Origin: Bacteroidales bacterium
GTDB lineage: Bacteria; Bacteroidota; Bacteroidia; Bacteroidales; 4484-276
DNA: 31,056 bases
Assembly: GCA_029939965.1 (NCBI GenBank)
Contig: JAOZRY010000001.1
Span: forward strand, 4,017-35,072
Direction: 5' to 3'
The stretch's first letter is position 1. Every line of letters starts with the position of its first letter. This document shows, piece after piece, positions 1 to 7,327 of this stretch. The notes below the pieces were generated by a model that was not told the DNA's origin, ran no database searches, and worked only from the letters and a program-made list of their open reading frames with translations. A program made the position numbers and the translations under genes.

Positions 1-2
1 AC

Positions 3-545
3 CCTGACTACGATGAACAGTTCACATCACTCGGAACAGCAATTGTTTCCTTATCGGCTACGGTTACAGAAACACACTCGATAAACCTCAGCGAGGGCTG
101 GTCGGGGATATCATCGTACCTTGCGCCTTCAAATCCTGCAATGGAGCAAATTGTAACAGCCATTCAGGATAACCTTATCATTATCCAAAACTTAAACGGC
201 GACTATTTCCAGCCGGACGGTGGAAACACATTGGAAAACTGGAATTATTTGGATGGATATTTTATAAAAATAAACAGTGCTGAAAATTTGGAAATTACCG
301 GTTATTATCCTGAAATTAAAACAATTCAACTATCTGCCGGTTGGAATCTGATACCGGTACTTTCCAGCCAGGAAGTTCCTATTGCTGATTTATTTGCCGG
401 AAATATAAATTATGTGGAGATTATAAAAGAGGCTGTGGGATTGAACATGTACTGGCCACAAAAACAAATATTTACACTTCAGGTATTCATACCTGGCAAA
501 TCATACCTGGTAAAAGCAAACCAGGAATTTTCCCTATCCTTTTAA
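3..545 (+). CDS. Secreted GWN-repeat protein, C-terminal part (5' end outside window)
   Basis: The reading frame is open from the left edge, so this is the last ~180 codons of a longer gene; the Met at 141 is internal, not a start. Two tandem half-repeats are visible, each with a GW core: INLSEGWSGISSYL (about codons 27-40) and IQLSAGWNLIPVL (near 325-365), with a GNTLENW...GYFIKI stretch between. This GWN/GWS pattern is common in the C-terminal parts of exported Bacteroidota proteins, where the modules are probably beta-rich. There is no type IX sorting domain on this ORF: it stops at FSLSF. The catalytic or binding part lies upstream and cannot be seen, so no function is assigned. It is followed by a strong terminator. 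Confidence 0.75.
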   Translation, partial: PDYDEQFTSLGTAIVSLSATVTETHSINLSEGWSGISSYLAPSNPAMEQIVTAIQDNLIIIQNLNGDYFQPDGGNTLENWNYLDGYFIKINSAENLEITGYYPEIKTIQLSAGWNLIPVLSSQEVPIADLFAGNINYVEIIKEAVGLNMYWPQKQIFTLQVFIPGKSYLVKANQEFSLSF

Positions 546-574
546 GGCTATAACTAATAGTCTGCCCCTTCCTT

Positions 575-604
575 ACACCGGAGCAAGAAGGCTCCGGTGT
601 TTTT
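575..604 (+). terminator. Intrinsic terminator after the GWN-repeat gene
   Basis: A perfect 10-bp GC-rich stem (575-584 with 591-600) with a 6-nt loop (AAGAAG), followed by TTTT. It lies 30 bases after the stop codon at 545 and ends transcription of the left-edge gene. Confidence 0.92.
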
Positions 605-608
605 AATA

Positions 609-672
609 TAGTGTGTGCCAGAAAACGCCGGTATCATCGTTGGACTTACGTTAAAAACAGGCATTTATCAAA
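609..672 (+). repeat. Dispersed ~60-bp repeat, copy A
   Basis: Bases 609-668 match 23243-23302 at 53 of 60 positions without gaps, in the same orientation (counted by eye). The copy starts 5 bases after the terminator T-run. It fuses at its right end to a coding remnant of a type IX sorting domain. Its plus-strand frame from the TAG at 609 is open in both copies and shares the pattern C.PENA.IIVGL.LKT, but neither copy has a start codon. It could be a fragment of a decayed mobile element or a small genome-wide repeat; the identity is unknown. Confidence 0.8.
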
Positions 673-749
673 CAATAGATTTGTCAGCCTTACCAAACGG
701 GATTTACCTGATAAAAATGAATGGGCGAAATTTTCATTATCAAAAATAA
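612..749 (+). pseudogene. Orphan tail of a type IX secretion sorting domain (Por_Secre_tail-like)
   Basis: From about 660 the frame reads GIYQTIDLSALPNGIYLIKM, then a short run ending HYQK and a TAA at 747-749. The core IDLS-LPNGIYLIK followed by a short basic end is the classic last part of the C-terminal signal that sends Bacteroidota proteins through the type IX secretion system. Only ~30 codons of the usual ~70-80 remain; upstream the frame runs into the dispersed repeat and stops at 609-611. There is no start codon or passenger domain. I read it as the 3' scar of a lost secreted-protein gene, truncated where the repeat joins it. Confidence 0.7.
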
Positions 750-1063
750 TTGGTTTCATGACGTAGGGATGTGGTTATTTTCCCGCCATATTCTAGATGG
801 TGATGTTTAAATATTCGGAAATAAAACAGAAGGCAGAGCCAATAATATTTTAGAGAATTTCGGAAATACATTTCATTTTTTATGGAGAGGCAAACCTATA
901 CCCATAAAAACAGAGGTTGAATATCGTAATCAATCGGCTATTTTGATGTGCATCATCTACAACCTACATCTTACAACTTTTACATACTTTTGTGTGGGTT
1001 AAAATCTCACTGGGAATTTTTGATTAATGATCGTTCAAAAATTAATTTAAAAAAAATAACAAA
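750..1063. other. Gene-free, AT-rich spacer upstream of the methyltransferase-like gene
   Basis: No gene with a credible start was found. One plus-strand frame, 811-999, is open for 63 codons after the TAA at 808-810 (it includes FLWRGKPIPIKTEVEYRNQ) but lacks an ATG until near its end, so it may be decayed coding DNA. The candidate promoter of the next gene lies at 985-992. I see no hairpin terminator here. Confidence 0.5.
985..992 (+). promoter_or_regulatory. Candidate Bacteroidota -7 element for the methyltransferase-like gene
   Basis: TACTTTTG fits the Bacteroidota sigma-factor -7 consensus TAnnTTTG, 71 bases before the ATG at 1064. No TTG lies at the usual ~19-base spacing upstream, so only half of the promoter is recognisable. 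Confidence 0.4.
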
Positions 1064-2146
1064 ATGTTTTTTCTAAAAGAAACTGACGTTAAAAACTTAA
1101 TCAGTATTAAAGAGGCTGTTTCAAATGGGCTTTCCTTCAGGAAATTAATGAAGGTTTGTGATGAAATAAAACCCTATCTCCATGATACTGAGTTTGTGTA
1201 CACCTATGCTGGCTGTCTCCTGGCATCGCACGAAAGAACAGATGAGGCCATACAAATATTTGTTTTAAATAAAGATGATACTTTTTGCCAAATCATGTAT
1301 AATTACCTGAAAGAGTACGGAATATTTGAACCGGCCGGCAAGGTATTTAAAAGTGCTGTGCCTTACGATATTTATGTACAAACCAACTTTTTTCAAAATC
1401 ATCAGGCAAAAGCTATTCAGAGCATCAGTAATATTGTAAAAACCATTCCACCACCTGATTCTGATACTCCTGTAACCATAATTGATATTGGCCCTGGCAA
1501 TGGTGCTTTAATTGCAAAAATTATAAACGAAATTGCCCCCATCTATAACCTTGATTTTGTACGGCTTATTTTTATAGATCCGTTTGAAGATATGTTAAAT
1601 AAAGCCACAGAGTATTGCAAAGAAAATATTCATATCGAGTGCGAAATAATTCCAATCTGTTGCAAAATACAGGAAATAACAGAAACCCAGATTAAACGTA
1701 TTCAACAAAACAAACCCATTTGGTTTACTAATGCTGCACTATCAGTACACCATATCCCAAAGGAATTAAAGATTCCGATGCTAAAACAACTAAAGTCGTT
1801 TTCTCCAAATTTTATATTAACGGAAGTGAACTGGAATCATGATCTACCTGAAAAAGACTCCCCAGAGTTGATATATTCTGTAGCAAAAAGTTATGGGATT
1901 TTCAGCAAAGACATTTTTGACCTTCCCGTTTCAGAAGAAGACAGAAAACTATGTCTTTACCTCTTTCCTGTTTCTGAAGCCATTAATATTATAAAACAAG
2001 AACGTGCTAACCGGATAGATTATCATACTACTATTGCGGAATGGGAAAAAATTGGTAAGGAGGCCGGTTTTTCTGTTGGCGAAGCAGTTGCAACATATAT
2101 TTCGGATAAAAAACCTTTTGCGTTTGTAATGGGTTTTCAGGTTTAA
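1064..2146 (+). CDS. SAM-methyltransferase-like protein resembling bacterial GRAS-domain proteins
   Basis: 360 residues, soluble, no signal peptide. Residues 137-147 (VTIIDIGPGNG) form a Rossmann-type SAM-binding motif I, followed by an acidic strand end IDPFEDML near residue 170. The rest follows the GRAS layout: a helical lead-in with FFQNHQAKAI before motif I, NAALSVHHIP (223-232) in the place of the NS..QLH strand, TEVNWNHDLP (253-262) in the place of the VEQEANHN motif, then LIYSVAKSYGIFSKDIFDLP, a long helix INIIKQERANRIDYHTT, and EWEKIGKEAGF near the C-terminus. GRAS proteins are known in plants and, as methyltransferase-like versions, in scattered bacteria. The substrate is unknown. 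The alternative is an ordinary class I methyltransferase of another family. It stands alone: no operon partner on its strand. Confidence 0.65.
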   Translation: MFFLKETDVKNLISIKEAVSNGLSFRKLMKVCDEIKPYLHDTEFVYTYAGCLLASHERTDEAIQIFVLNKDDTFCQIMYNYLKEYGIFEPAGKVFKSAVPYDIYVQTNFFQNHQAKAIQSISNIVKTIPPPDSDTPVTIIDIGPGNGALIAKIINEIAPIYNLDFVRLIFIDPFEDMLNKATEYCKENIHIECEIIPICCKIQEITETQIKRIQQNKPIWFTNAALSVHHIPKELKIPMLKQLKSFSPNFILTEVNWNHDLPEKDSPELIYSVAKSYGIFSKDIFDLPVSEEDRKLCLYLFPVSEAINIIKQERANRIDYHTTIAEWEKIGKEAGFSVGEAVATYISDKKPFAFVMGFQV

Positions 2147-2334
2147 AATCCTAACCAATATGGAAAAATATTGAATATTTTGAACTCGAAAAGAAAATAT
2201 TTATGTATTAAGATTTAGTATCAGGCAAATTCGATCCGGCAACAGCCTGCCTGGAAATCATCTTTTCTTGTTGATCATAAACATTTAGAGTAATCTCTTT
2301 ACACCCAAATGAGTAAGTTCTAGTGCGTAACTCA
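2147..2334. other. Spacer with no supported gene
   Basis: AT-rich DNA between two convergent genes. A minus-strand frame ending with TAA at 2208-2210 is open up to and through the terminator (it includes YSFGCKEITLNVYDQQEKM) but has no start codon. It may be a decayed gene end; I do not call it as a gene. Confidence 0.4.
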
Positions 2335-2366
2335 AAAAAAAAGCTCCGATACCGGAGCTTTTTTTT
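2335..2366 (-). terminator. Bidirectional intrinsic terminator
   Basis: An 8-bp stem AAGCTCCG/CGGAGCTT (2341-2348 with 2353-2360) around a 4-base loop, flanked by a run of A on the left and a run of T on the right, so it can stop transcripts on either strand. On the minus strand it follows the TapB-like gene by about 20 bases; on the plus strand it is the first terminator after the methyltransferase-like gene. Confidence 0.9.
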
Positions 2367-2383
2367 GATAGAAATAGAAAAAT

Positions 2384-3097
2384 CTACCTGTCTATTTTTG
2401 TCAAAAGCTGATAAGACACCAATTTCCCATCACTCTTTTGATTCTCGCTTTTTACAACACCTATACCTTCTGCAAGCCATTGGATAGTTTTTGTTTTCAT
2501 GGTTGAAAACGATTTTGTAACTACATCAGCGGTAATTTTTAGGCACTCGAAAGTACCAGCCGTAGTGGTAATAGTTTCAGCAGCTTCAACCTTACGATTT
2601 TTAATGGTAATAGTTGTACCAAACATATCTATTCCATTGGCAGCAATATCTATTTGAACTTTCCCATCTGGCAGTGTTTGGCCAACCGATAAATCAGATG
2701 GATAAAACAAATCTTCTGAATCAATTTTTACTTCCATATTTGGCTGGCTCTGATATTGCTCATAATTCATAGCAGATGTAAAATCATCCATATTCATATA
2801 GAAATTACCATTATCACATTTTACCTCGAAAGTTGTTTTAACAACTTCATCCTTCTTTTTTCCGGTATGTAAAGATTCAATAACCACAACAGTAGCACCA
2901 TCTTCTTGCTTTTTTTCAATAACTTTTTGAATTTGCTTTGAATCTTCTTTGCCCTTGCGGTTATAGAAAGTATATTCGAGTGATACCCCAACATCGGTAG
3001 GATAGAAAAACTTACAATCCTGGGCAAACGTATCGGACCACATAAAAATTACTGCCAAAAACAAAAGTACTGAAGTGAGCTTAATTTTACTTTTCAT
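2384..3097 (-). CDS. Secreted DUF3108-like (TapB-type) protein
   Basis: 237 residues. The N-terminus is a clear signal peptide: basic MKSKIK, a hydrophobic core LTSVLLFLAVIF, and a likely cut after DTFA, before QDC. No lipobox (the Cys is two residues past the cut and lacks the L-A/S-G/A-C pattern), so it is probably periplasmic or outer-surface. The mature part is beta-rich with the layout of DUF3108/TapB-like proteins: FYP.DVG..LEYTFYNRKGK at the start, paired FYPSDLSVGQTLPDG in the middle, TTTAGTFECLKI near residue 180 and WLAEGIGVVKSE near the end. The WLA.GIGVVKSE end is typical of the family, but no biochemical role is established that I can cite. It has its own promoter and terminator, separate from eno. 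Confidence 0.7.
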   Translation of the reverse strand: MKSKIKLTSVLLFLAVIFMWSDTFAQDCKFFYPTDVGVSLEYTFYNRKGKEDSKQIQKVIEKKQEDGATVVVIESLHTGKKKDEVVKTTFEVKCDNGNFYMNMDDFTSAMNYEQYQSQPNMEVKIDSEDLFYPSDLSVGQTLPDGKVQIDIAANGIDMFGTTITIKNRKVEAAETITTTAGTFECLKITADVVTKSFSTMKTKTIQWLAEGIGVVKSENQKSDGKLVSYQLLTKIDR

Positions 3098-3141
3098 AAA
3101 AATTAAATGTTATTAGTAAATAAAAAATTATATCGCAATTG

Positions 3142-3171
3142 CAAAAATAAAACCAAGACATGAATTAGCAA
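3142..3171 (-). promoter_or_regulatory. Promoter of the TapB-like gene
   Basis: On the minus strand TTG (3169-3171) is followed after exactly 19 bases by TATTTTTG (3142-3149), matching the Bacteroidota -33/-7 pattern TTTG-N19-TAnnTTTG. It lies between the eno stop codon and the gene start at 3097, so the downstream gene need not depend on read-through from eno. Confidence 0.6.
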
Positions 3172-3188
3172 TTTAAAATGCCTTAAAT

Positions 3189-4478
3189 TTATTTAACATA
3201 TTTAAAATCTTTTCCTGGGTAGTAAGCCATATCGCCCAGACCTTCTTCGATGCGGAGCAACTGGTTGTACTTAGCAATACGGTCGGAGCGGCTTGCAGAT
3301 CCTGTTTTTATCTGCCCGGTATTGAGAGCAACTGCAAGATCGGCAATAGTAGTATCTTCTGTTTCGCCTGAACGATGGCTGATAACAGCAGTATATGAAT
3401 TACGATAGGCCAGGTTAACGGCTTCGATAGTTTCGGTTAACGATCCAATTTGATTAACTTTTACAAGTATTGAGTTGGCAACACCCTTATCGATACCTTG
3501 TTGTAATCTTTTTGAATTGGTTACAAACAGATCATCACCAACGAGCTGGATTTTCCCTTTCATTTTATCGGTCATTAATTTCCAACCATCCCAATCATCC
3601 TCACTCATACCATCTTCGATGGAAATAATAGGATACTTTTTTACCCAATCACTCCAGAAATCAACCATTTGGTTAGGTGTAAGTTTATCGCCGGTTGACC
3701 ATTTTAAATGATATACATCTTCGTTGGGCAGATAATATTCGGCAGATGCCGGGTCGAGTGCAATAAATATATCTTCGCCAGGTCGGTATCCAGCCTTTTC
3801 GATAGCCTCAAGAATAACCTTTACAGCCTCTTCATTGGACTTAAGGTTGGGAGCAAAACCACCTTCATCACCAACATTGGTAGAATACCCAAGCTTTTTA
3901 AGTACGGATTTCAAATTGTGAAATACCTCAACACCCATTCTTATTGCCTCAGCAAATGTAGGAGCATTTACTGGCATAATCATAAATTCCTGAAAATCGA
4001 TACTGTTGTCGGCGTGTGAACCCCCATTCAGTATATTCATCATTGGAATTGGAAGCGTGTTCGCCCCTACTCCACCAATATACCTGTACAAAGGCTGGTC
4101 TGTTTCGATAGCAGCTGCTTTTGCAACAGCAAGCGATGCCCCAAGTATTGCATTTGCTCCAAGATTGGCTTTATTAGGAGTACCGTCAAGTTCCAGCATG
4201 ATTTTGTCGATGCCAATTTGATCGAGCACATACTCACCTTCGAGTTCATCCTTAATTACCGTATTCACATTGTGTACAGCTTTCAAAACACCTTTTCCCA
4301 GGAATTTTGCTTTGTCATCATCACGGAGCTCAACTGCCTCGTGTATTCCTGTTGACGCCCCTGATGGAACAGCGGCACGTCCAACAACACCATTTTCGGT
4401 TATCACTTCTACCTCTACAGTAGGATTTCCTCTCGAATCGAGGATTTGTCTTGCATGAACATTAATAATTGAACTCAT
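3189..4478 (-). CDS. eno: Enolase (phosphopyruvate hydratase)
   Basis: 429 residues, full length for bacterial enolase. It interconverts 2-phosphoglycerate and phosphoenolpyruvate in glycolysis, in the cytoplasm, as a Mg2+-dependent enzyme. Visible landmarks in order: N-terminal ARQILDSRGNPTVEVEV, loop SGASTGIHEAVELRD, SHADNSIDFQEFMIMP (active-site His region), GDEGGFAPN (catalytic Glu loop), SIEDGM and GDDLFVTN (metal ligands), and the family signature ILVKVNQIGSLTET with the catalytic Lys, followed by SHRSGETED. Nothing is missing. It is downstream of rplQ on the same strand but separated by a terminator and a candidate promoter, so it is probably its own unit. Confidence 0.98.
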   Translation of the reverse strand: MSSIINVHARQILDSRGNPTVEVEVITENGVVGRAAVPSGASTGIHEAVELRDDDKAKFLGKGVLKAVHNVNTVIKDELEGEYVLDQIGIDKIMLELDGTPNKANLGANAILGASLAVAKAAAIETDQPLYRYIGGVGANTLPIPMMNILNGGSHADNSIDFQEFMIMPVNAPTFAEAIRMGVEVFHNLKSVLKKLGYSTNVGDEGGFAPNLKSNEEAVKVILEAIEKAGYRPGEDIFIALDPASAEYYLPNEDVYHLKWSTGDKLTPNQMVDFWSDWVKKYPIISIEDGMSEDDWDGWKLMTDKMKGKIQLVGDDLFVTNSKRLQQGIDKGVANSILVKVNQIGSLTETIEAVNLAYRNSYTAVISHRSGETEDTTIADLAVALNTGQIKTGSASRSDRIAKYNQLLRIEEGLGDMAYYPGKDFKYVK

Positions 4479-4507
4479 CTTTTTATATTCAAAATTAAAT
4501 TAAATCA

Positions 4508-4515
4508 CAAAATTA
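4508..4515 (-). promoter_or_regulatory. Candidate -7 element for eno
   Basis: Minus-strand TAATTTTG fits TAnnTTTG, 30 bases upstream of the eno ATG. A second copy of the same word lies at 4490-4497, so the true start site is ambiguous. A TTTG at the edge of the rplQ terminator T-run is 15 bases upstream, shorter than the usual 19. Confidence 0.4.
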
Positions 4516-4531
4516 CGTACTTATCTTTAAC

Positions 4532-4565
4532 AAAAAAAGGACAAGGCATTGATGGCCTCATCCTT
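4532..4565 (-). terminator. Intrinsic terminator of the ribosomal superoperon
   Basis: On the minus strand, arms AAGGA and AGGC pair with GCCT and TCCTT (4537-4541/4561-4565 and 4544-4547/4555-4558) with a 2x2 internal loop and a 7-base apical loop; seven T follow (4532-4538, partly pairing). It sits 25 bases after the rplQ stop codon and separates the ribosomal block from eno. Confidence 0.72.
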
Positions 4566-4590
4566 AACAATAGTTTAACAATATTTTAAA

Positions 4591-5184
4591 TTATTCTGAT
4601 TTTTTCTCTTTATCGTCATCAGAAGACTTTTCTTCAGCAGCAACTTCAGGTTTCGATTTCTCCTCTTTTACATCTTCTACTTCTGCTTTAGGCTCATCTA
4701 CCACAGTAGTTTCTTTAACAACATCGGCAACTCGGGTAGTTTCCTTATCTGCTCCTGAGCTTTTTCTACGACGACGGCGTCCGGTGGTTGCTTTTCTTTC
4801 TGTTTTTCCTCCGCCCAACATATGCTCATTATAATCAACAAGTTCGATTAAACACATATCTGCATTATCACCCATCCTGTTTCCCAATTTTATGATACGG
4901 GTATATCCTCCCGGACGGCTGGCAATTTTGGTTGATATTTCTCTGAAAAGCTCATTAACTGCCTCTTTGCTTTGTAGTGAACTAAACACCATTCTTCTTG
5001 AATGCGTGGTATCCACCTTCGATCGGCTCAAAATCGGCTCGACATAAGATCTAAGTGCCTTTGCTTTCGCAACAGTTGTTTTGATTCTTTTGTGAAGAAT
5101 CAAAGATGTTGACATATTTGAAAGCATTGCTCTGCGATGCGCACTCGTCCTGCTTAAATGATTAAATTTCTTACGGTGTCTCAT
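4591..5184 (-). CDS. rplQ: 50S ribosomal protein L17, with long charged C-terminal tail
   Basis: 197 residues; the conserved L17 fold is residues 1 to ~125 (start MRHRKKFNHLSRTSAHRRAML, end around LIELVDYNEHMLGG), while many bacterial L17 proteins are only ~115-130 long. The extra ~70 residues begin with a basic run GRRRRRKSSGAD and continue as a low-complexity acidic Lys/Glu/Asp/Val stretch to the end. L17 binds 23S rRNA near the exit of the peptide tunnel. It is the last gene of the superoperon, 7 bases after rpoA, as in the alpha operon of other bacteria, and is followed by the terminator. Extended L17 tails are common in Bacteroidota; no role of this tail can be read from sequence. Confidence 0.97.
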   Translation of the reverse strand: MRHRKKFNHLSRTSAHRRAMLSNMSTSLILHKRIKTTVAKAKALRSYVEPILSRSKVDTTHSRRMVFSSLQSKEAVNELFREISTKIASRPGGYTRIIKLGNRMGDNADMCLIELVDYNEHMLGGGKTERKATTGRRRRRKSSGADKETTRVADVVKETTVVDEPKAEVEDVKEEKSKPEVAAEEKSSDDDKEKKSE

Positions 5185-5191
5185 TTTTCAA

Positions 5192-6184
5192 TTATTCCTT
5201 GTCTAATTTATACTTCGAAACATTCATACCAAACTCCAGGCTCTTCGACTTTATAAGCTCTTCCAATTCGGTTAGAGATTTTTTTCCAAAATTCCTGAAT
5301 TTGAGCAAATCATTCTTGTTAAAGGCAACCAAATCGCCCAAAGTTTCAACATCAGCGGCTTTTAAGCAGTTAAGTGCTCTAACTGAAAGGTCGAGATCAA
5401 CAAGTTTTGTCTTGAGTAATTGTCGGGTATGTAGTGAATTTTCATCAAATTCCTCTGTAACGTTTTTCTCTTCTTTTTCAAGAGTAATTTTTTCGTCAGA
5501 GAAGAGCATGAAATGATGAATTAATATTTTAGCTGCTTCTTTCAAAGCATCTTTCGGATGAATAGATCCATCAGTCAGAACATTAATAACAAGCTTTTCA
5601 TAGTCTGTTTTTTGTTCTACTCTGAAATCTTCTATATCAAATTTAACGTTTTTGATTGGAGTATGAATCGCATCGATAGAAATAGTTCCGAGAGGAGCAT
5701 TTATATCTTTGTTCTCCTCAGCAGGAACATACCCTCTGCCTTTATTAATTGTAAGCTCGATCGATAGTTTTACAGAAGTATCCATTGAACAAATAACCAC
5801 TTCTGGATTCAAAACCTGAAAAACTGACAGATATTTGTTAATATCACCGGCTTTAAAACTTTCTTGCCCAGATATTACGATATGTATTTTTTCGGCACTT
5901 TCATCTTCAACTAATCTTTTAAACCTGATTTGTTTCAGATTCAAAATAATTTCTGTCACATCTTCAACAATACCGGTAACGGTAGAAAACTCCTGTTCTA
6001 CACCTTCGATTCTGATATTTGTAATAGCAAACCCTTCAAGAGATGATAATAGAATCCTGCGCAGTGCATTGCCAATAGTAATACCGAAACCAGGTTCGAG
6101 CGGACGAAATTCAAATCTTCCAGCAAAATCGTCTGATTCGATCATAATCACTTTATCGGGCTTCTGAAATGCTAATATTGCCAT
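5192..6184 (-). CDS. rpoA: DNA-directed RNA polymerase, alpha subunit
   Basis: 330 residues, normal length. Residues 1 to ~230 are the dimerisation/assembly domain, with the hallmark GNALRRILLSS near residues 37-47; a linker with EEKNVTEEFDEN follows; residues ~255-325 are the C-terminal domain with LDLSVRALNCLKAADVETLG and FRNFGKKSLTELEE, the helix-hairpin-helix region that contacts UP-element DNA and activators. It nucleates the core enzyme by dimerising and binding beta and beta-prime. Placed between rpsD and rplQ, the standard alpha-operon order. Confidence 0.98.
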   Translation of the reverse strand: MAILAFQKPDKVIMIESDDFAGRFEFRPLEPGFGITIGNALRRILLSSLEGFAITNIRIEGVEQEFSTVTGIVEDVTEIILNLKQIRFKRLVEDESAEKIHIVISGQESFKAGDINKYLSVFQVLNPEVVICSMDTSVKLSIELTINKGRGYVPAEENKDINAPLGTISIDAIHTPIKNVKFDIEDFRVEQKTDYEKLVINVLTDGSIHPKDALKEAAKILIHHFMLFSDEKITLEKEEKNVTEEFDENSLHTRQLLKTKLVDLDLSVRALNCLKAADVETLGDLVAFNKNDLLKFRNFGKKSLTELEELIKSKSLEFGMNVSKYKLDKE

Positions 6185-6229
6185 AATTTAAACCTTTGGT
6201 TTTTTTGGTAAAAAATATTGGAAAAACTA

Positions 6230-6835
6230 TTATTTAGAGTAAAGCTCAACAATAAGCTGCTCATTAATATTCTCTGGGATTTCTTCCCTTTCAGGGAAAT
6301 TAAGGAATTTCCCAAGATACTTATCTTCATCCCATTCAAGCCATGAATAGCTTGATGCTCTGGAGGCGAGAGAGTCGGTAATTGCTTCGAGTGATTTTGA
6401 TCTTTCCCTCACTCCAACAACATCACCCGGACGTACCGCAAACGAAGGAATATTCACAACAGTGCCATTAACAGTAATATGACGATGTGAAACCAATTGA
6501 CGGGCACCTGCTCTGGTCGGAGCAATCCCAAAACGGTAAATAACATTGTCAAGTCGGGCTTCAATTAATTGAAGTAAAACTTCACCTGTAACACCTTTTT
6601 TACGTGTTGCTTTCTTGAAAGTATTACGGAATTGCTTTTCAAGCATTCCGTAAGTGTATTTTGCCTTTTGTTTTTCGGCAAGCTGAATTCCATATTCTGA
6701 AGGTTTTTTCCTTCTCTTGTTCAGCCCATGCTGTCCGGGGGGATAACTCTTCTTTTCGTAGTATTTATCAGCACCATAAATAGGTTCTGCAAATTTCCTG
6801 GAAATTTTTGTTTTTGGCCCAATATATCTTGCCAT
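6230..6835 (-). CDS. rpsD: 30S ribosomal protein S4
   Basis: 201 residues. It is a primary 16S rRNA binder that starts 30S assembly at the five-way junction. Visible: N-terminal MARYIGPKTKISRKF, then KSYPPGQHG, and the S4 RNA-binding domain LIEARLDNVIYRFGIAPTRA followed by ARQLVSHRHITVNG. No cysteines in the N-terminal region, so this is the zinc-free form. It lies between rpsK and rpoA. In E. coli S4 represses the alpha operon by binding a leader upstream of rpsM; no equivalent fold was identifiable here. Confidence 0.98.
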   Translation of the reverse strand: MARYIGPKTKISRKFAEPIYGADKYYEKKSYPPGQHGLNKRRKKPSEYGIQLAEKQKAKYTYGMLEKQFRNTFKKATRKKGVTGEVLLQLIEARLDNVIYRFGIAPTRAGARQLVSHRHITVNGTVVNIPSFAVRPGDVVGVRERSKSLEAITDSLASRASSYSWLEWDEDKYLGKFLNFPEREEIPENINEQLIVELYSK

Positions 6836-6872
6836 TTTCTATCCTTTAGTTTAATGTTATCATCAAATTTAC

Positions 6873-7271
6873 TTAAACTCTTCTTCTTTTCGGAGGACGA
6901 CAACCATTATGTGGTAATGGTGTAACATCGTTTATTTCGACAACTTCAATGCCAGAGGCGTGAAGTGTTCTGATTGCCGATTCTCTTCCTGACCCGGGAC
7001 CTTTTACATAAACCTTAACTTTTCTCAATCCGAGATCGTATGCAGTTTTTGCGCAATCCTCTGCAGCTGTTTGTGCAGCGTAAGGAGTGTTTTTCTTGGA
7101 ACCCCTAAATCCCATTTTTCCTGATGATGACCAGGAAATTACCTGACCTGCACTGTTGGTCAAGGTAACAATGATATTATTGAAGGAAGCACTTACGTAG
7201 GCTCTTCCGTAAGGTTCTACCTTAACAACCCGTTTCTTGGTACTTCTTCCCGATTTACTCGATTTTGCCAT
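6873..7271 (-). CDS. rpsK: 30S ribosomal protein S11
   Basis: 132 residues. It forms part of the 30S platform, near the E-site mRNA path. Landmarks: FNNIIVTLTNSAGQVISWSS, GFRGSKKNTPYAAQ, GPGSGRESAIRTLHASG and the near-universal C-terminus DVTPLPHNGCRPPKRRRV. The N-terminus is basic and disordered-looking. It lies 56 bases after rpsM, one of the larger gaps in the superoperon, with no visible terminator in it. Confidence 0.98.
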   Translation of the reverse strand: MAKSSKSGRSTKKRVVKVEPYGRAYVSASFNNIIVTLTNSAGQVISWSSSGKMGFRGSKKNTPYAAQTAAEDCAKTAYDLGLRKVKVYVKGPGSGRESAIRTLHASGIEVVEINDVTPLPHNGCRPPKRRRV

Positions 7272-7327
7272 TATATTATTGTTTCTTTCTGATTATTCGC
7301 AAAATTTGAAAATAGCGGTTGAATGAA

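Noticed and set aside
141..545. A complete 134-residue gene starting at ATG 141
   Set aside because: The frame is open to the left edge and a first GW half-repeat lies before 141, so this Met is internal to a longer protein.
3475..4458. Plus-strand open frames opposite eno
   Set aside because: They are shadows of the strongly conserved enolase gene and have no recognisable product.
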